Part shown: positions 9,778-17,901 of the stretch, piece after piece
Position numbering within the stretch: position 1 is the first letter of the stretch
How the letters are laid out: each line of letters starts with the position of its first letter
Assembly (NCBI RefSeq): GCF_012927455.1
Contig: NZ_JABBPE010000011.1
Coordinates: 27,106-91,105, forward strand
DNA length: 64,000 nucleotides
Source: Polaromonas sp.
GTDB lineage: Bacteria > Pseudomonadota > Gammaproteobacteria > Burkholderiales > Burkholderiaceae_C
Reading direction: 5' to 3'
Notes under the pieces: model-generated
Told to the model about the DNA's origin: nothing
The model's database searches: none
Seen by the model: only the letters and a program-made list of their open reading frames with translations
Program-made: the position numbers and the translations under genes

Positions 9778-10759
9778 TGCGGCCCAGCCCATTTTGTCGG
9801 TGCGCGACTTGAAAGTGCACTTCCAGGTCAAGAGCGACAAGGGCTGGCCCTGGTCGCCCGCCCGCACCTTGAATGCGGTCGATGGCGTTTCCTTCAACAT
9901 CCGCGCCGGCGAAACATTGGGCGTGGTCGGTGAGTCGGGTTGCGGCAAATCGACGCTGGCACGCGCCGTGCTCAACCTGATTCCGGCGACTGCCGGCAGC
10001 ATTGTCTGGATGGGGCAGGAGATGAACGGCGCCTCGCCCCAGCGCTGGCTGGCGGCGCGCAAGGACATCCAGATGATTTTCCAGGACCCGCTGGCCTCGC
10101 TGGACCCGCGCATGACGATTGCGCAAATCCTTGCCGAGCCGCTGCAGACGCACCACGCCGCCATGCCGCGCGACCAGGTGATGGCGCGCGTCAAGGCCAT
10201 GATGCTGCGCGTCGGCCTGTCGGCGCAGCAGATCAACCGCTACCCGCACGAGTTTTCAGGCGGGCAATGCCAGCGCATCGGCATTGCGCGGGCGCTGATT
10301 CTTGAGCCCAAGCTGATCATTTGCGACGAGCCGGTGTCGGCGCTCGACGTCTCGATTCAGGCGCAAATCATCAACCTGCTCAAGGAGTTGCAGCAGTCCA
10401 TGGGCCTGGCGCTAATTTTCATCGCCCATGACCTGGCGGTCGTCAAACACATCAGCGACCGCATTTTGGTGATGTATCTGGGGCACGCGATGGAGCTGGC
10501 GCACAAGAAAGCGTTGTATGCGACGCCGCGCCATCCGTATACGCGGGCGCTGCTGTCGGCCATTCCGATTCCCGATCCGCGGCTTGAGCGGCAAAAAGTC
10601 ATCCAGATTTTGCAGGGCGATTTGCCGTCGCCGATCAACCCGCCCTCGGGCTGTGTGTTTAGAACCCGCTGCCCGCAGGCGATAGAGCGCTGCGCCAGCG
10701 AGGTGCCGGAACTGCGCCGGCTGGATGGGCTGAGTGAAGCGGCTTGCCTGCTGGCTTGA
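9770..10759 (+). CDS. oppF: Peptide ABC transporter ATPase, OppF type
   Basis: This is the partner ATPase of OppD. It has Walker [10 protein letters not shown], Walker [13 protein letters not shown] and the C-terminal Cys motif [15 protein letters not shown]. The ABC signature reads SGGQCQR, with Cys where Arg is usual; this is a mild oddity. I prefer the ATG at 9770 because GGGG lies 9 bases ahead. The ATG at 9761 would have its GGGG directly adjacent and so poorly placed. Either way the gene overlaps the end of oppD. It is the last gene of the transporter unit. Confidence 0.94.
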
Positions 10760-10790
10760 GGGCTGAGTTCGCCTGTTTAGGGGTCTTCTA

Positions 10791-10839
10791 GGCCTCTAGC
10801 CCAATAGCCACGGGCGCAAGCAGCTATCAAAATCATAGT
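10791..10839 (-). repeat. Dispersed palindromic repeat, copy 2
   Basis: A near-consensus copy: GGCCTCTAGCCCA, then ACGGGCGCAAGCAGC, then the TATCAAAATCATAG dyad part. It is intergenic, just after the peptide-transporter unit. Confidence 0.85.
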
Positions 10840-10847
10840 ATTCGTAG

Positions 10848-10873
10848 GTCGGGTTAGCGCAGCGTAACCCGAC
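10848..10873. repeat. REP-like dyad
   Basis: GTCGGGTTA and TAACCCGAC form a perfect 9-bp inverted repeat around GCGCAGCG. Elements of this form recur between genes in many proteobacteria. It is 8 bases after a copy of the other repeat family. Confidence 0.65.
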
Positions 10874-10922
10874 GATTGCGCGTATGGCGGTGCTGCCTTG
10901 AGCGGGATTTTTGATTTTGGCC

Positions 10923-11130
10923 GGATGAGTACTGGAAGAATAATTGCATGATTACAAGACCTGACCCCGGGCCTTTGACCCCGAGACCCTGGATGAGTAA
11001 ATGCTTGACTACAAAATCTGACCCTGATGATCCCCAATTAGCGTGCCGCAGCTCTTTGAATTAGGATTTCTAATCTCGGCCGAACGGTTAACGGTTACAG
11101 GGTGAGTAACTGCATGATTGGGGATACCTC
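10923..11130. repeat. Three degenerate direct repeats
   Basis: The units start at 10923, 10991 and 11101. Each begins GGATGAGTA or GGTGAGTA, followed by a TGC(A/T)TGA segment; the first two then have TTACAAGAC- or CTACAAAATC-like bases and CTGACCC. Their role is unknown; they may be decayed remnants of a mobile repeat. Confidence 0.4.
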
Positions 11131-11183
11131 ACCGTGGAGCGTCCACTTCAGTAAAGTGCGAATCACGAGAATTTTCATGTACG

Positions 11184-12740
11184 TTACTTTAATTTCACCA
11201 AGCCGCTATCAATCGACACCATTTCAAAAACTAAGCCCTGCCCTCGCGACGATAAACTTTTAAGTTCGGGCTCAATATTGCCAATCCTTGCGTTTTTTCG
11301 CAGGCTTTTACGGTAAGCAGCCAACATGGTTTCAGGTCCAGGCTCCATGGACAACACTGCAGGTAGCGCCGAAATGCGCATGTTTTTAGTTGCAACAAAT
11401 CTGCTTGCCTCGTCCAGCGACGTGAATGTCACCCGGACAAAAGGCTGATCAGGGTATTGCCCGAGCATGGCCTTGTCCCAACGCTGCATAGATTCTGAGC
11501 AAGGGGCACAAACTGCATCAGACGCGAGCATTTGCACTATGAATCGCTGGTTGCGATCAATCATCTGAGTCAATGAAGCTATATCAATCACCTTAAATCC
11601 AGGCGACTCCGTCATTCCATTGCCAGCAGGATTATTCGCAGTGAACAGTTTCTTTTGCAGATCTAATACGCTCAAATCGCCATCGACCCGATTGATCAAA
11701 CGGCCATCCTCGTACAGTAAATACGTGGGTATGCCGACAATACCTTGTGCAACCAAAATTTCGTGTTTAAAGGCCTCTAGCCATGGCTCCCAATACACAG
11801 CAATGTATCGCCCTGAATTGGGATTGAGTTTCGATAACTCCGAATAACGCCCAATGGCGCGCGTACAAAAACCGCAGGCCTTGTCATGCGAAGACAAAAG
11901 TACGATCAATTTGCCTCTCGTCTGACTAATGGCCGCTTGCAGCCTGCCCGGAGCGATATTTTCCACGATGTCGATTTCAGCGGGCGCCTTACTGGTTGTA
12001 GGAGTAGCGGTCTGAGTGGAATTTAATGGCAGTAGTGTGGCGATGTAATCGTCCAGATCACGGCGGTTGGTGATTTTCCCATCAATAATTTTGATGAATG
12101 AAGAGTATCTATCGTCCCCCCAGCGCCCAATCGCTACAACGGCAATCGCATTCTCTTTGTACGCCACCAAGTAGCTTGGGTGATTTGGGAAAAACAACCG
12201 GCTGACCGCACGAGATGGATCTAGCATTGGCATCCAGTTGTTCTCATAGCCGCCAGACGCACAAGGTATCGCGCACGCGATGAAACGATTAAACCCGTGC
12301 TGGGCAAAAAGAGTGTCATAGTGCCGCTGAATGAGCGTGGGAGAGTCGTCGCGCTGATGCAAATACTGCAAAATAGTGGTTTGACCTTCAACTGCTACGG
12401 CGTAGCGAGCCGAGGTGGCACCCGCCTCGGGCATCGATAGCGGAATTGTTGAGGCTTCAAATGGATTAAAAAATTCCTTTTTTAGTTCTGCGCGTGGGTA
12501 AGCCGACAACCAATCTGGTTGATAACGTTTACCGATTTGAGGTGTACTAGTTGCGGCGCTGTCGCTTAGCCTGTCCATATTAGCTGGACTGCCTGAGTTA
12601 CCTCCCGCCAACCCATCGCCTGCAAATTTTTGAACTTGCCCAATGACTTTGAAAATATCATCCAAACCGGCCGCAAACGAGACTGAGCCGACTGAGGAAA
12701 TGGAAAAAATCCAAAAACCAACGACTATTCTTTTAATCAT
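11184..12740 (-). CDS. Secreted protein with two thioredoxin-like CxxC modules (unrecognised family)
   Basis: I do not recognise this 518-residue protein as a named family. It has a signal peptide (residues 1-23, ending VSFA) and a unique region to about 250 with Cys156 and Cys160. The first thioredoxin-like module (about 255-365) has CGFC at 289-292 and a cis-Pro-like GIPTYLLY. The second (about 385-485) has CAPC at 411-414 and ALPAVLSM. Each module therefore keeps both active-site elements of a thioredoxin fold, which suggests periplasmic thiol-disulfide chemistry; the substrate is unknown. The ATG at 12740 has AAGGGA upstream. Composition is clearly more AT-rich than its neighbours, it stands alone, and it sits next to repeats, so recent acquisition is plausible. 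Confidence 0.75.
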   Translation of the reverse strand: MIKRIVVGFWIFSISSVGSVSFAAGLDDIFKVIGQVQKFAGDGLAGGNSGSPANMDRLSDSAATSTPQIGKRYQPDWLSAYPRAELKKEFFNPFEASTIPLSMPEAGATSARYAVAVEGQTTILQYLHQRDDSPTLIQRHYDTLFAQHGFNRFIACAIPCASGGYENNWMPMLDPSRAVSRLFFPNHPSYLVAYKENAIAVVAIGRWGDDRYSSFIKIIDGKITNRRDLDDYIATLLPLNSTQTATPTTSKAPAEIDIVENIAPGRLQAAISQTRGKLIVLLSSHDKACGFCTRAIGRYSELSKLNPNSGRYIAVYWEPWLEAFKHEILVAQGIVGIPTYLLYEDGRLINRVDGDLSVLDLQKKLFTANNPAGNGMTESPGFKVIDIASLTQMIDRNQRFIVQMLASDAVCAPCSESMQRWDKAMLGQYPDQPFVRVTFTSLDEASRFVATKNMRISALPAVLSMEPGPETMLAAYRKSLRKNARIGNIEPELKSLSSRGQGLVFEMVSIDSGLVKLK

Positions 12741-12790
12741 GACTTCCCTTGAATTCTAGTAAACCTACTAATTATTTTATTGCAACAGAA

Positions 12791-13654
12791 TCAACTGGAG
12801 GGCGTCGAGTGCAAGCTGTTCGAGCGTGTTGGGAGCAGATCAACCGGCTCATGCAGAGCCAGCCAGTGCGCCGCAGCCGCCTTTAGGGTGTACGCATCGC
12901 CCGTGGTGAGCAAGCTGATACGACCTGGGCCAGTTACTGCCGGGCCGATGCTGCCTGCAGCGGCGCGCAGCAAGCGCTGCGTTTGCCGCGCCACAGCCTC
13001 GCCTGTTTCTACCAGCGTCACGTCGGCGCCCACCAGCGCCTGCAGGTGATCGCCGGCGAAGGGGTAGTGGGTGCAGCCCAGTACCAGCGTGTCGATCTCG
13101 CCATTTTCAAGGCCGAATTGGCCCATAGCCCTTATGTTACGGGCACAGGCAGCTATGATTTCAGTAGCGCTTTCGGCCCCGGCCTGCGCCTTGATGCCGC
13201 GCTCGATGGCGTCTGCTAGGCCGTCGCAGGGCTGAAGCACAAACTCCGCCTGGCTTGCCAGCGAGTCCAGCAGCAGCTTGAAGCGGCTGCTGGCCAGCGT
13301 GCTGCGCGTGGCCATGACGCCTATGCGCCTGGTCCGGCTCAGCAGGGCGGCGGGCTTAAGGGCCGGCTCAACGCCGATGATGGGTAACTGCGGATATTCG
13401 GCGCGCAGCTGGTTGATGGCCGCTGCGGTGGCGGTGTTGCAGGCAATCACCACTGCCTTGACGTTTTTTTGGACCAGGTGAGCGGTGAGGGCGCGCGAGC
13501 GCGCCAGCACATGCGCGTCATCGCGCTCGCCATAAGGCGCGTGGCCGCTGTCGGCAATGTAGATGAAGTCTTCGAGCGGCAGCTCGGCCCGCAGCGCCTT
13601 CAGAACGCTCAGGCCGCCTATGCCGCTGTCGAAAACGCCGATGGGGGCGTTCAT
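12791..13654 (-). CDS. murI: Glutamate racemase
   Basis: Converts L-glutamate to D-glutamate for peptidoglycan synthesis in the cytoplasm. The N-terminus reads IGVFDSGIGGLSVL. The two catalytic cysteines lie in ACNTATAAA (Cys72) and GCTHYPF (Cys194). The ATG at 13654 overlaps the stop of the upstream gene (ATGA), so the two are translationally coupled; the open frame extends a further 11 codons upstream but has no reason to be used. Residues about 163-178 (EIIAACARNIRAMG) are encoded by a copy of the dispersed palindromic repeat, in frame and between the two catalytic halves. Length is 287 residues. Confidence 0.95.
   Translation of the reverse strand: MNAPIGVFDSGIGGLSVLKALRAELPLEDFIYIADSGHAPYGERDDAHVLARSRALTAHLVQKNVKAVVIACNTATAAAINQLRAEYPQLPIIGVEPALKPAALLSRTRRIGVMATRSTLASSRFKLLLDSLASQAEFVLQPCDGLADAIERGIKAQAGAESATEIIAACARNIRAMGQFGLENGEIDTLVLGCTHYPFAGDHLQALVGADVTLVETGEAVARQTQRLLRAAAGSIGPAVTGPGRISLLTTGDAYTLKAAAAHWLALHEPVDLLPTRSNSLHSTPSS
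13122..13168 (-). repeat. Dispersed palindromic repeat inside murI (copy 3)
   Basis: Read on the minus strand it begins GCTACTGAAATCATAGC, then TGCCTGTGCCCGT, then GGGCTATGGG. It matches the intergenic copies at most positions and is read in frame as part of glutamate racemase. Confidence 0.75.
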
Positions 13655-14700
13655 GCTGCGGGAATGAACTGGCGCTCCGCGCACCATGCGTCGAAGGTGT
13701 GCCTAAGGTCGTCAGGAACCGAGAACAGAAAATCGACGTTGAGGGGGTGGCTCGCCACCATGAAGTGGCGCACGGCGTCGAGCAGAACATCGCCTTGCCG
13801 GCGGTCTTTGTCGCGCTTGACGGGGTTGCGCTCGGGTTTGTCGGCCAGCCAGAGCTTGTGTAAGCCCATGAAGCGGGGGTCGGGCACCGTCAGCGGACAG
13901 GCTCTGCCGCGTTCGGTGGCGACGACAGCGCTTACTGGGCTGCCCAGTAACAGCCATTCTTGCTCGATTAATGTTTGCATGGGTAAAAAGGCTTCTTCTT
14001 TTGGCAAGGGGTGGCAACTGGGTGCCGCCAAAAGCTCTACCTCGTAGCCGTCAGCGTCCAAGGCCTGGTAGGGCTTGCGCGGGTTGATTTTGTAGCTGGG
14101 GTCAATGCTTCTTAAAACGCTGAAAAGGGTTTTGCGCGTTCCTTTTTTTTTGAAATCGGTCCCTGCGAAGGTCAACGACGCCGGAGTGTCCCGGCACCAC
14201 GTCAAGTCAAAGTCTTGCGTTTCTTCGTTGCCTGCTGGAAAGATGGCATTGGCGGCCCATTCATAGCCCGAAAATGCGTTTGTCCCCACGACCATCAGGT
14301 CCGTGCCCAGCAAACCTTCAATATCCAGCTTACGCAGGATTTCAGCCTGCTTGTCGGGTAGCGTGGGCATCCGCAAGCGGCGGTATAGCGTTGCGCGGGT
14401 TTGAATCAGCGCGTCTGCGGAAGCTGCCCGCTCAAGCGCCTGCTTTTTCTCTTCGGTAAACGATGCAAACGTCTGCTCGGTTTCTGGGCTTCGCGCGCCG
14501 TGGCTGGTGCCGTTGTCAGTTCCGTTTTGTTTGACGTACAGGTACTGAGTGCCCGAGCGTTCGGCCCAGTACATTGACGCTGGTAGAGCCTGCAGAGACT
14601 GACGAGCGCTCAGCCAGAAGCTGTAAGCCTGTTCAAGATTGGCTGCTATGCGTTGTGCGTCGCTCGAAAACGGCAAATACTGATGCTTTTCATAGATCAT
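13651..14700 (-). CDS. GSU2403-type nucleotidyltransferase-fold protein (NTP_transf_8)
   Basis: A 349-residue protein resembling the GSU2403 family (PF12281). It has a helical N-terminal half, then MVVGTNAFSGYEWAAN and ETQDFDLTW. The GT/N and D-x-D elements match a nucleotidyltransferase fold. KLWLADKPERNPVKRDKDR near the C-terminus is also typical of the family. The biochemical role is not established; members are often found in isolated or mobile contexts. It overlaps murI by 4 bases (ATGA), an unexpected partner. It starts at the ATG at 14700, just after a structured inverted repeat. Confidence 0.75.
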   Translation of the reverse strand: MIYEKHQYLPFSSDAQRIAANLEQAYSFWLSARQSLQALPASMYWAERSGTQYLYVKQNGTDNGTSHGARSPETEQTFASFTEEKKQALERAASADALIQTRATLYRRLRMPTLPDKQAEILRKLDIEGLLGTDLMVVGTNAFSGYEWAANAIFPAGNEETQDFDLTWCRDTPASLTFAGTDFKKKGTRKTLFSVLRSIDPSYKINPRKPYQALDADGYEVELLAAPSCHPLPKEEAFLPMQTLIEQEWLLLGSPVSAVVATERGRACPLTVPDPRFMGLHKLWLADKPERNPVKRDKDRRQGDVLLDAVRHFMVASHPLNVDFLFSVPDDLRHTFDAWCAERQFIPAA

Positions 14701-14720
14701 AAGTCTATGATTTTAAACGA

Positions 14721-14762
14721 TTTGCACCGAAAGCGCGGATTTTGACGTGAATCCGGTGCAAA
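14721..14762. repeat. Nested inverted repeat between two minus-strand genes
   Basis: An outer arm TTTGCAC / GTGCAAA encloses an inner CGGATT / AATCCG arm. It lies between the fumA stop and the start of the nucleotidyltransferase-fold gene. With no T-run it is not an obvious intrinsic terminator; it may be an operator or an RNA structure. Confidence 0.4.
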
Positions 14763-14796
14763 ACGGCGGCGAATGGGTGTTACCGCCAGAGTGCAC

Positions 14797-16347
14797 TCAC
14801 CCCGCAGCGACCGCAATCCCCTTGAATTCGCCGCTGGCAATCTTTTTTTGCCACTCCGCCGGGCCGGTGTTGTGCACGCTCGTTCCCCCGGCATCGACCG
14901 CCACGGTGACGGGCATATCGACCACGTCAAACTCGTAAATCGCTTCCATGCCCAGGTCGGCAAAGCCCACGACTTCAGCATGCTTGATCGCCTTGGACAC
15001 CAGGTAAGCGGCGCCGCCGACCGCCATCAGGTAAGCGCTTTTGTGCTTCTTGATGGCTTCAATCGCGACCGGGCCGCGCTCGGCCTTGCCGACCATGGAG
15101 ATCAAACCGGTCTGCGCCAGCATCATCTCGGTGAAGCCGTCCATGCGGGTCGCCGTCGTTGGGCCGGCTGGGCCAACGGCTTCGCCCTTGACCGGATCGA
15201 CCGGGCCGACGTAGTAAATCACGCGGCTGGTGAAATCGACCGGCAGCTTTTCGCCCTTGGCCAGCATGTCGGCAATGCGCTTGTGCGCGGCGTCGCGGCC
15301 GGTCAGCATTTTGCCGTTGAGCAGCAAGGTCTCGCCCGGCTTCCAGCTAGCGACTTCTTCACGGGTCAAAGTGTTGAGGTCAACCTTCTTGCTCTTGACG
15401 TAATCAGGCGTCCAGTTCACGTCGGGCCAGGTATCGAGCGATGGCGGCGTCAAGTACACAGGGCCGCTGCCGTCCATCACGAAATGCGCATGGCGCGTGG
15501 CGGCGCAGTTCGGAATCATGGCGATCGGCTTGCTGGCCGCGTGCGTCGGGTACAGCTTGATCTTGACGTCGAGCACGGTGGTCAGGCCGCCCAGGCCCTG
15601 CGCGCCGATACCCAGCGCATTGACCTTTTCAAACAGTTCCAGGCGCAGCGCCTCGACCTTGGTCAGCGGTGCGCCGGAGGCGGATTTGGCCTGCAACTCG
15701 TACATGTCCAGGTCGTCCATCAGGCTTTCCTTGGCCATCAGCACGGCCTTTTCGGCGGTGCCGCCAATGCCGATGCCGAGCATCCCCGGCGGGCACCAGC
15801 CGGCGCCCATGGTCGGCACGGTCTTGAGGACCCAGTCGACTACCGAATCGCCGGGGTTGAGCATGGCCATCTTGCTTTTGTTCTCGCTGCCGCCGCCCTT
15901 GGCCGCCACGGTCACTTCCATCGTGTTGCCGGGAACGATTTCAGTGAAGATCACGGCCGGCGTGTTGTCCTTGGTGTTCTTGCGGTCAAACTGCGGATCG
16001 GCCACTACGCTAGCGCGCAGCGTGTTGTCGGGATGGTTGTAGCCTTGGCGTACGCCTTCGTTGATGGCGTCGTCAATGCTGCCGGTGAAGCCGTCCCAGC
16101 GCACATCCATGCCGACTTTCAAAAACACGTTGACGATGCCGGTGTCCTGGCAGATCGGGCGGTGCCCGGTCGCGCTCATCTTGCTGTTGGTCAGGATCTG
16201 CGCAATGGCGTCCTTGGCGGCCGGGCTTTGCTCGCGCTCGTAGGCGCGCGCCAGATGGGCGATGTAGTCGGCCGGGTGGTAGTAGCTGATGTACTGCAGG
16301 GCGGCGGCAACGGATTCGATGAGGTCGGCTTGTTTGATCGTGGTCAT
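14797..16347 (-). CDS. fumA: Fumarate hydratase, class I (iron-sulfur)
   Basis: Catalyses fumarate + water to malate in the TCA cycle with an oxygen-labile [4Fe-4S] cluster. The 516-residue protein is the single-chain form with both class I domains. Cluster-cysteine motifs are visible in CQDTG, GAGWCPPGMLGIG and NCAATRHAHF; the C-terminal beta domain ends GTSVHNTGP. I start at the ATG at 16347 (MTTIKQADLIESV); the frame stays open upstream, but that sequence does not resemble the family. A class II enzyme (fumC) lies 3.4 kb away, a common pairing in which the iron-free enzyme backs up the labile one. Confidence 0.95.
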   Translation of the reverse strand: MTTIKQADLIESVAAALQYISYYHPADYIAHLARAYEREQSPAAKDAIAQILTNSKMSATGHRPICQDTGIVNVFLKVGMDVRWDGFTGSIDDAINEGVRQGYNHPDNTLRASVVADPQFDRKNTKDNTPAVIFTEIVPGNTMEVTVAAKGGGSENKSKMAMLNPGDSVVDWVLKTVPTMGAGWCPPGMLGIGIGGTAEKAVLMAKESLMDDLDMYELQAKSASGAPLTKVEALRLELFEKVNALGIGAQGLGGLTTVLDVKIKLYPTHAASKPIAMIPNCAATRHAHFVMDGSGPVYLTPPSLDTWPDVNWTPDYVKSKKVDLNTLTREEVASWKPGETLLLNGKMLTGRDAAHKRIADMLAKGEKLPVDFTSRVIYYVGPVDPVKGEAVGPAGPTTATRMDGFTEMMLAQTGLISMVGKAERGPVAIEAIKKHKSAYLMAVGGAAYLVSKAIKHAEVVGFADLGMEAIYEFDVVDMPVTVAVDAGGTSVHNTGPAEWQKKIASGEFKGIAVAAG

Positions 16348-16427
16348 GGCGGGTTCTGTGGGTTTTTGGATTCCGGCGATTATCCCCCCGGCAAAACCGC
16401 AGGCCACGCCAAACAAGCTGGACCGCT

Positions 16428-17108
16428 TCAGTGAGCGTTGCGAAGAAAGTTGGCGAAGAGCGCTGCCGATTCCGCCGGCTTTTCGAGCGTCGGCAGATGG
16501 CCGCAACCCGCCAGCTGGTGGAACTTGGCGTTCGGCAGGGCATCGGCCAGCTTGCGCCCGATAGCGGCCGGGACCAGTACGTCTTCTGCACCCCACAACG
16601 CCAGCACTGGCATCTTCAATTCTTTCAGGCGAGCGGTGAGTTCTGCCCGCACAGCCAGTGCCCTGGCTTGGGCGGCACCCGCAGCGCCGCCAACCGCCCG
16701 CGCCATCTCTAGAAAAGTTACTGCCGAACCGGTGGCTTCCTTGTGCACTACCAAGCCGGCCAGCATGCCATAGACCGCGTCGGGCGTCGCTTCAAGACCG
16801 CTGGCCAGATCGGGACCGCCAGCTTGCGGCGCTGCAGGGTCGCAGCCCATCAGCCAGAGCGCCGTGACCCGCTCGGGCGCCGCCAGGGCGATTTCCATGG
16901 CCAGGTTGCCTCCGTAAGAGGTCCCGACCAGCGCAAACGTTGCGGGTGCTCTCGCCAGGATGTCAGCCACGCTGTCGGCTAAAAGAGGCTTGGGTGACAT
17001 CATTACCCGGGCGTCAATCTGGTCGCCCAATTTGGCGATCACGTCGCTGTACAGGCGTTCGTCGCACAGCAGTGCGGGAATGAAGAGGGTCGCAATGGAG
17101 GTGGACAT
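16428..17108 (-). CDS. Alpha/beta hydrolase
   Basis: A 226-residue cytoplasmic alpha/beta-hydrolase-fold protein. The nucleophile elbow is GTSYGGNLA (Ser), the acid is likely in LWGAEDVLVP (Asp), and the catalytic His is in GCGHLPTLEKP. There is no signal peptide, and nothing in the sequence fixes the substrate. It is upstream of fumA on the same strand with an 80-base gap, and downstream of a TetR-type regulator that may control it. Confidence 0.85.
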   Translation of the reverse strand: MSTSIATLFIPALLCDERLYSDVIAKLGDQIDARVMMSPKPLLADSVADILARAPATFALVGTSYGGNLAMEIALAAPERVTALWLMGCDPAAPQAGGPDLASGLEATPDAVYGMLAGLVVHKEATGSAVTFLEMARAVGGAAGAAQARALAVRAELTARLKELKMPVLALWGAEDVLVPAAIGRKLADALPNAKFHQLAGCGHLPTLEKPAESAALFANFLRNAH

Positions 17109-17214
17109 TGGCAGCTTTCTGAATAACGAAGGGAGGGTTAGATATCAAGGGATCAAAATCAGCTCGGTGTCAGGCCGAAGGCTGGTGGCGCCCGTGCCTG
17201 AATGAAGGCAGCGG

Positions 17215-17835
17215 TCATGGCAAGGCCAGCAGCATCTGCGCCTGATCCAGCAGCATCTTGATGCGGGCCGCAGGAATCCCGGCCTTGCGCAAGGTGATGG
17301 CGCCCATGGCCAGCGCCAGCGCTGCGCCGGCACGGTCTTGCGCAAGCTGCGGTGCAAAACCGGCGCGCACCAGCAAATCCGTGACGAGCGCGGCAACCCT
17401 GGCGATGTGGCCCTGGCTGTAGGCGGTGAGTTCCACATCGTGAGGCGCAAGTTCGGTCACCGAGTTGACGAAAAAGCAACCACGCGTCCCGCCGTCGACA
17501 TCGGCGACAGCGGCCAGCACGGCCCGCACGGCGGCAAGCGGGTCAGGCGCGGCCTCGGCGGCGGCGCTGAATGTGGTGAAGCATTCATCGGCATACGCAT
17601 GGACGGCCGCTGTGAAAACTCCCTGCTTGGAGCCGAAGCAGCCGTAAAAACTCGACCGGCTGAGCCGCATGGCACCTAGCAGGTCATCCAGCGAGGTCGC
17701 CTCGAAGCCTTTGCGCCAGAACAACTCAAGGGCGGTTTGTAAAACAGTTTCCGGCAGGAACTGGCGCGGCCGGCCCGCAGCGACAGGCGTTTTTTGCAGA
17801 TGAACGGAGGCAGCGATTGGCAACATGCCGTACAT
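17215..17835 (-). CDS. TetR-family transcriptional regulator
   Basis: A 206-residue repressor. The N-terminal helix-turn-helix is seen in LDDLLGAMRLSRSSFYGCFG. The ligand domain has RGCFFVNSVTEL, typical of the subgroup with a GC(F/L) motif. Either ATG at 17835 or 17826 could start it. It is divergent from the maleylacetoacetate isomerase gene; a GGAC-N6-GTCC dyad overlaps its start region and is the likely self-operator. Targets probably include itself and one or both neighbours. Confidence 0.88.
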   Translation of the reverse strand: MYGMLPIAASVHLQKTPVAAGRPRQFLPETVLQTALELFWRKGFEATSLDDLLGAMRLSRSSFYGCFGSKQGVFTAAVHAYADECFTTFSAAAEAAPDPLAAVRAVLAAVADVDGGTRGCFFVNSVTELAPHDVELTAYSQGHIARVAALVTDLLVRAGFAPQLAQDRAGAALALAMGAITLRKAGIPAARIKMLLDQAQMLLALP

Positions 17836-17838
17836 TAT

Positions 17839-17852
17839 GGACCAATCAGTCC
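17839..17852. promoter_or_regulatory. Candidate TetR operator
   Basis: GGAC and GTCC arms flank CAATCA, four bases upstream of the TetR start at 17835 and 50 bases upstream of the divergent maiA start. Position and symmetry suggest autoregulation. The assignment is by context only. Confidence 0.45.
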
Positions 17853-17901
17853 GAAAATCTGCGGATTTAATTCAATCCACTTCAACCCCATAAAGGTCAT
17901 C

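Larger units (their letters stand above)
10760..11183. other. Repeat-rich intergenic region
   Basis: No gene is apparent in these 424 bases. They contain one dispersed palindromic repeat (10791-10839), a REP-like dyad (10848-10873), and three imperfect direct repeats beginning GGATGAGTA or GGTGAGTA (10923, 10991 and 11101), two of which run on into an ACAA...CTGACCC motif. The region marks the edge of a patch with lower GC than its neighbours. Confidence 0.6.

Noticed and set aside
14773..16434. 553-codon open frame on the plus strand opposite fumA
   Set aside because: It lies antisense to a clear class I fumarase; its translation is low-complexity (His, Gly, Arg, Val rich) and resembles no family. 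Long antisense frames are expected in GC-rich genes. The same applies to the long frames opposite ilvD, acsA, matA, matB, ccoI, aceA, thrS and fumC.
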